A DNA stretch of 8,963 bases from positions 1 through 8,963 of the forward strand of contig JBBSBC010000158.1 of NCBI GenBank assembly GCA_038251595.1. The letters are read 5' to 3'. The notes beneath the pieces are model-generated. The model saw only the letters and a program-made list of their open reading frames with translations. It ran no database searches and had not been told where the DNA came from. The position numbers and the translations under genes are program-made. The stretch comes from JADLCX01 sp038251595. GTDB taxonomy: Bacteria > Planctomycetota > Phycisphaerae > Phycisphaerales > UBA1924. The stretch's first letter is position 1, and every line of letters starts with the position of its first letter. This document shows, piece by piece, positions 6,354 to 8,963 of the stretch.

Positions 6354-7529
6354 ATGAAAATGTACCGGGTTGAATCGTTTCTTGGCGGCATGATGCTGGC
6401 CGCGATTTTGGCGATCTGCGGGTGTTCGGTAGCCGGGCGCGCCGGTGAATCGTCAAGCCCGGCCACGGGTCTTCGCGGCCATCTCCTGATCATCGGCGGC
6501 GGTCTTGATGATGACAACAAACCGGTCTACGAACGGTTCATCGTGCTCGCATCCGCGCCACACCTGGCCAGCGATGGTGTGCCGCGAATCGTGATCGCAA
6601 GCGCCGCGAGCGGCGATCAGGATGCAGCATCCAAGAGCAAGGTCGAATCACTGCGTGCGTACAGCCCACTCGCCGGGATCGATGTCATTCGACGCGAGAC
6701 ACCACCCGATGAAGCCGTGGTGCTGATCGATCAGGCTACGGCCATGTTCTTCACCGGCGGCGATCAGAAGCGCATCACCACCAGTTACCGGCCCGATGGG
6801 ATTGACCGCACCGAAGCATCCGCCATGCGTCGCCTGCTCGCGCGTGGAGGTGTGATCGCCGGCACCAGCGCGGGCGATGCCATGATGTCAGACCCGATGT
6901 TTCTCACCGGTCGGAGCGCCGAGGCGTTGGGCATCCGCTCGACGAGAACCACAAAGTCCGATGATGACGATGCCGACGACAAGCGCGCACAACCACCACT
7001 CGGCCCGCAGATCGGCGGGGGCATGGGCTTTCTGCCCTGGGCAATAACCGACTCCCACTTCTTCGAGCGCAACCGTTTCGGTCGGCTCGTCGCGGCGCTC
7101 GAAGCCAGTGGCAAACGGCTCGGTATCGGTGTGGGTGAAGATGCCTGCGCGGAAGTGAACCTCGCAACCGGCGAGATCGTCGGTATCAGTGTCGCCGATT
7201 CCCTCCTTGTTGATGTCGCCTCGCTCACGCGCGAAGGCCTCATCCGTCGAGGCGTGCGTGCAACCGTGATTCGACAGGGCCTGCGCAGGTCGTTGATCGA
7301 TCCTGCATTGCACCCGCAGCAAGCACTCGCGGCCAGCCCGTCAACAACCGAAGAAGTGCCAATCGTCGAGCCGGGCCAGAACCGGCAGTTGGCCTCGTGG
7401 CGGTTCTTCATGCGTGCCCAGTCACCCGGCACACCAGCCCAACTGTTGAAGCTCGATGGGTACGAGCAACGTGCATGGCCCGATGAGCACGGGTCATCGA
7501 TCGTCGAACTTCGCCCAACCGCGCCTTGA
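6354..7529 (+). CDS. Cyanophycinase-like peptidase S51, predicted lipoprotein
   Basis: This is a serine exopeptidase of the S51 family, most like cyanophycinases (CphB/CphE), which cut the Asp-Arg storage polymer cyanophycin to dipeptides. The motifs fit this subgroup: LLIIGGG near the N-terminus, FFTGGDQKRI, the nucleophile elbow GTSAGDAMM (S172), the histidine region DSHFFERNRFGRL (H235) and GIGVGEDAC (E262), matching the Ser-His-Glu set. The N-terminus has a hydrophobic segment ending LAICGC; C24 could be lipidated, placing the enzyme in the periplasm or on the outer surface. The start at 6354 is preferred over ATG 6303 because of the -10 box at 6342 and because it places the signal segment close to the N-terminus. 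An acidic patch (SDDDDADDK, about residues 202-210) sits between the serine and histidine motifs, and about 125 residues follow E262. No cyanophycin synthetase is nearby, so another beta-aspartyl or peptide substrate is possible. The product has 391 residues. Confidence 0.85.
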   Translation: MKMYRVESFLGGMMLAAILAICGCSVAGRAGESSSPATGLRGHLLIIGGGLDDDNKPVYERFIVLASAPHLASDGVPRIVIASAASGDQDAASKSKVESLRAYSPLAGIDVIRRETPPDEAVVLIDQATAMFFTGGDQKRITTSYRPDGIDRTEASAMRRLLARGGVIAGTSAGDAMMSDPMFLTGRSAEALGIRSTRTTKSDDDDADDKRAQPPLGPQIGGGMGFLPWAITDSHFFERNRFGRLVAALEASGKRLGIGVGEDACAEVNLATGEIVGISVADSLLVDVASLTREGLIRRGVRATVIRQGLRRSLIDPALHPQQALAASPSTTEEVPIVEPGQNRQLASWRFFMRAQSPGTPAQLLKLDGYEQRAWPDEHGSSIVELRPTAP

Positions 7530-7562
7530 GGTCGCATCCTCAACAGAGTTCGATCACGGCGA

Positions 7563-7568
7563 TACCCT
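7563..7568 (+). promoter_or_regulatory. -10 box of a probable leaderless promoter (DinB gene)
   Basis: TACCCT stands six bases before the GTG at 7575 (TACCCT-GCTTTC-GTG), the same geometry and similar spacer as at 6342. There is no Shine-Dalgarno motif and no clear -35 box in the 45-base gap after the peptidase gene. Confidence 0.38.
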
Positions 7569-7574
7569 GCTTTC

Positions 7575-8087
7575 GTGGAACACACTCACTCTGCACTAGC
7601 GTCGGCCATACTCATCACCTGGAAGCGCAACGGTTTGTACGCTCAGCGATTGGTCGGTGGGCTGGCCGATCATGATTGGACTGCGCAGCCCGTACCCGGC
7701 CGCGTGCTCAACCACCCTTCGTGGATCTTTGCGCACCTCAACGTCTACACGCCGATCTGCACGGCGATGCTTTGCGGCGAGCGGTTCACCGATCCGATCG
7801 ATCATCCCTTCGGACAGAAGTCTGAAGTCTCAACCGATCCTCACGTCTACCGACCAGCGCAACAACTACTGTCCGACTTCGCAACACTTCACACCGAGGC
7901 TGAAGAGTCGCTCGCTTCGGCGACAGACAGCCTCATGGCCGCGAGCAACCCGCTCGAACGCTGGCGAGCCATCCACCCGACCATCGGCGACATGCTCGTC
8001 ACGCTGATGGTCAAGCATGAGTCGGGTCACCTTGGCCAACTCTCGACATGGCGACGCGCGAAGGGGCTTCCACGCGTCGCGGTGTAA
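7575..8087 (+). CDS. DinB/YfiT-family four-helix metalloprotein
   Basis: This is a small cytoplasmic protein of 170 residues, the normal size for the DinB superfamily, whose known members include metal-dependent thiol transferases (for example bacillithiol- or mycothiol-linked S-transferases) and stress-induced proteins of unknown reaction. The three-histidine metal site is visible: H54 in HPSWIFAHL, and H148 and H152 in the C-terminal motif KHESGHLGQLSTWRRAKGLP, which is characteristic of the family. The start is GTG at 7575; no earlier start is plausible and the -10-like box lies just upstream. It is separate from the efflux operon and has no obvious functional tie to its neighbours. The actual reaction and thiol partner cannot be told from sequence. 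Confidence 0.85.
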   Translation: MEHTHSALASAILITWKRNGLYAQRLVGGLADHDWTAQPVPGRVLNHPSWIFAHLNVYTPICTAMLCGERFTDPIDHPFGQKSEVSTDPHVYRPAQQLLSDFATLHTEAEESLASATDSLMAASNPLERWRAIHPTIGDMLVTLMVKHESGHLGQLSTWRRAKGLPRVAV

Positions 8088-8131
8088 GCTCGCGTTGCCA
8101 ACCGTCATTCAGGCCGCGCAACTTCCATTTT

Positions 8132-8140
8132 TGCTATCAT
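8132..8140 (+). promoter_or_regulatory. Extended -10 promoter for the MmgE/PrpD gene
   Basis: TGCTATCAT matches the extended -10 pattern TGN-TATAAT with one mismatch in the hexamer. It follows a T-rich stretch (8128-8132) in the 97-base gap after the DinB gene. No -35 box is evident at the expected place, as is usual for extended -10 promoters. Transcription would start near 8147, leaving a leader of about 38 bases before the ATG at 8185. Confidence 0.45.
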
Positions 8141-8184
8141 CGCCTCGGCACCACCCGCACACCATTCCCGAGAGCGCACCTCCC

Positions 8185-8963
8185 ATGGCCAAAGCCCACA
8201 TCGATCCCAACAAGAAGTACCTCTCCCACACCCTCGCCGAGTGGGCGTGTAGCCTGCGCTACGAGCACCTCAGCCCCAAGGCCATTCAGACCGCCAAGCT
8301 CTTCTGGTACGATTCTGTGGGTTGTGCACTCGGGGGGAGCGGCCAGGAAGATGCGCACATTCTTCTGGCCCATCACATGGAGATGTCCGGCAAGCCCGGC
8401 ACCGGACCTTGCACCTGCTTTGTCAGCGGCTTCAAAACCAACCCGGTCGATGCGGCCTTCCTTAACAACCACATGATCCGCGCGATGGACTACAACGACA
8501 TCTACTGGAAGTCCGACCCGTGCCATCCGTCCGACATCATCGCCGGGCCGCTCGCGCTCTGTGAATACAAAGGACTCTCCGGCAAAGACCTCATTCTGGC
8601 GACCATCATCGCCTACGAGGTCGAGATGCGGCTCTGCGAGTTCGGGCTTCCGGGTATCCGCGAGTATGGCTGGCACCACGCAACGCTCACGGCCTTCGCC
8701 GCGCCCATTGCCGCGGGGCGCGTGCTCAACCTCACGGTTGATCAGATGGTGCAGGCGATCGGCATCAGCGCTTCTCGCACGTTCACGCCCGGGGCGGTCA
8801 CGGCGGGCAAGCTCACCAACATGAAGAACACCGTTGACCCATGGGCCACACGAATGGGTGTCGAGTCGGGGGGGGTGGGGGGGCGCGGGGACGACCGGCC
8901 CCCCCCCAAGAACCAAAGCAAAGAGGGGTTGTTTGAAGAGGGTGGGGGGGTTGACCACACAAA
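8185..8963 (+). CDS. MmgE/PrpD-family protein (3' partial, N-terminal ~259 residues)
   Basis: The family includes 2-methylcitrate dehydratase (PrpD), cis-aconitate decarboxylase and iminodisuccinate epimerase, which act on small tricarboxylic or related acids. The frame is open from ATG 8185 to the window edge, so the C-terminal half is missing (full members are about 450-500 residues). Family features in order: LSPKAIQTAKLFWYDSVGCALGG (28-51), AAFLNNHMIRAMDYNDIYW (90-108), HPSDIIAGPLALCEYKGLSG (114-133), LATIIAYEVEMRL (138-150), GWHHATLTAFAAPIAAGR (162-179) and GKLTNMKNTVDPWATRMG (208-225). The aspartate-rich DYND and HPSD segments and the lysines of GKLTNMK correspond to the active-site region of the family. 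The exact substrate cannot be assigned; calling it PrpD would be unsafe, as no methylcitrate-cycle gene is in view. From about residue 228 the translation becomes unreliable (see the entry at 8868). Confidence 0.85.
   Translation, partial: MAKAHIDPNKKYLSHTLAEWACSLRYEHLSPKAIQTAKLFWYDSVGCALGGSGQEDAHILLAHHMEMSGKPGTGPCTCFVSGFKTNPVDAAFLNNHMIRAMDYNDIYWKSDPCHPSDIIAGPLALCEYKGLSGKDLILATIIAYEVEMRLCEFGLPGIREYGWHHATLTAFAAPIAAGRVLNLTVDQMVQAIGISASRTFTPGAVTAGKLTNMKNTVDPWATRMGVESGGVGGRGDDRPPPKNQSKEGLFEEGGGVDHT
8868..8963. other. Probably unreliable sequence at the right end (homopolymer-rich)
   Basis: The last 96 bases hold G runs of 8 (8868-8875), 7 (8877-8883) and 7 (8944-8950) and a C run of 9 (8899-8907), quite unlike the rest of the window. 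The MmgE/PrpD frame stays open, and fragments such as KEGLFE (residues 246-251) still look like the family's Gly-Lys-x-Gly-Leu-Phe region, so the underlying gene seems to continue while many bases are wrong. This looks like a low-quality read or contig end, not a biological element. Confidence 0.65.

Noticed and set aside
8137..8958. Long minus-strand open frame (273 codons) opposite the MmgE/PrpD gene
   Set aside because: The plus-strand frame has clear family motifs over the same bases; the antisense product looks compositionally arbitrary and its beginning lies in the low-quality end.
8868..8963. G-rich end as a G-quadruplex or other structural DNA element
   Set aside because: The runs lie within a conserved enzyme-coding frame at the very edge of the sequence and coincide with loss of family similarity, which points to sequence error and not to a functional element.

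Overview
The window is about 9 kb of GC-rich, gene-dense bacterial DNA. All nine supported genes lie on the + strand, and no gap between genes exceeds about 100 bases. GTG and TTG starts occur, Shine-Dalgarno motifs are present at only some genes, and two genes look leaderless. The envelope is Gram-negative, because there is an outer-membrane factor and two predicted lipoproteins. Together with the gene content this would fit Planctomycetota (a Phycisphaerae-like lineage), but that assignment is an inference from general impression and nothing here proves it. There are no tRNAs, rRNAs, CRISPR arrays or insertion sequences that I can see.

Positions 1-6296 are an export locus. It opens with the C-terminal part of a DevC/FtsX-type ABC permease (1-843, cut by the window edge). 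A 91-base gap follows that holds a good sigma70-type promoter and small inverted repeats. Next comes a probable single operon: a TetR/AcrR repressor (935), a second and complete permease paralogous to the first (1621, overlapping the tetR stop as ATGA), an ABC ATPase (about 2828), a HlyD/DevB-type periplasmic adaptor (3633) and a NodT/OprM-type outer-membrane lipoprotein (4803). The last four could build a complete tripartite ABC efflux machine across both membranes, controlled by the TetR protein. The substrate is not visible; lipids, glycolipids, peptides or toxic compounds are all possible for this class.

Positions 6297-8087 hold two apparently independent small units. One is a predicted lipoprotein of the cyanophycinase/peptidase S51 family, with its Ser-His-Glu catalytic set intact. 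The other is a DinB/YfiT-type putative metalloenzyme. Both start codons sit exactly six bases after a TANNNT box, which suggests leaderless transcripts.

From 8185 to the right edge runs the N-terminal part of a MmgE/PrpD-family protein, open to the end of the window. Its last ~95 bases degrade into G and C homopolymers while keeping the reading frame and faint family similarity. That is most easily explained as poor sequence at a contig end. The most interesting points are the duplicated permeases either side of the regulator, the twin leaderless signature, the lipoprotein cyanophycinase, and the unreliable right-hand end.
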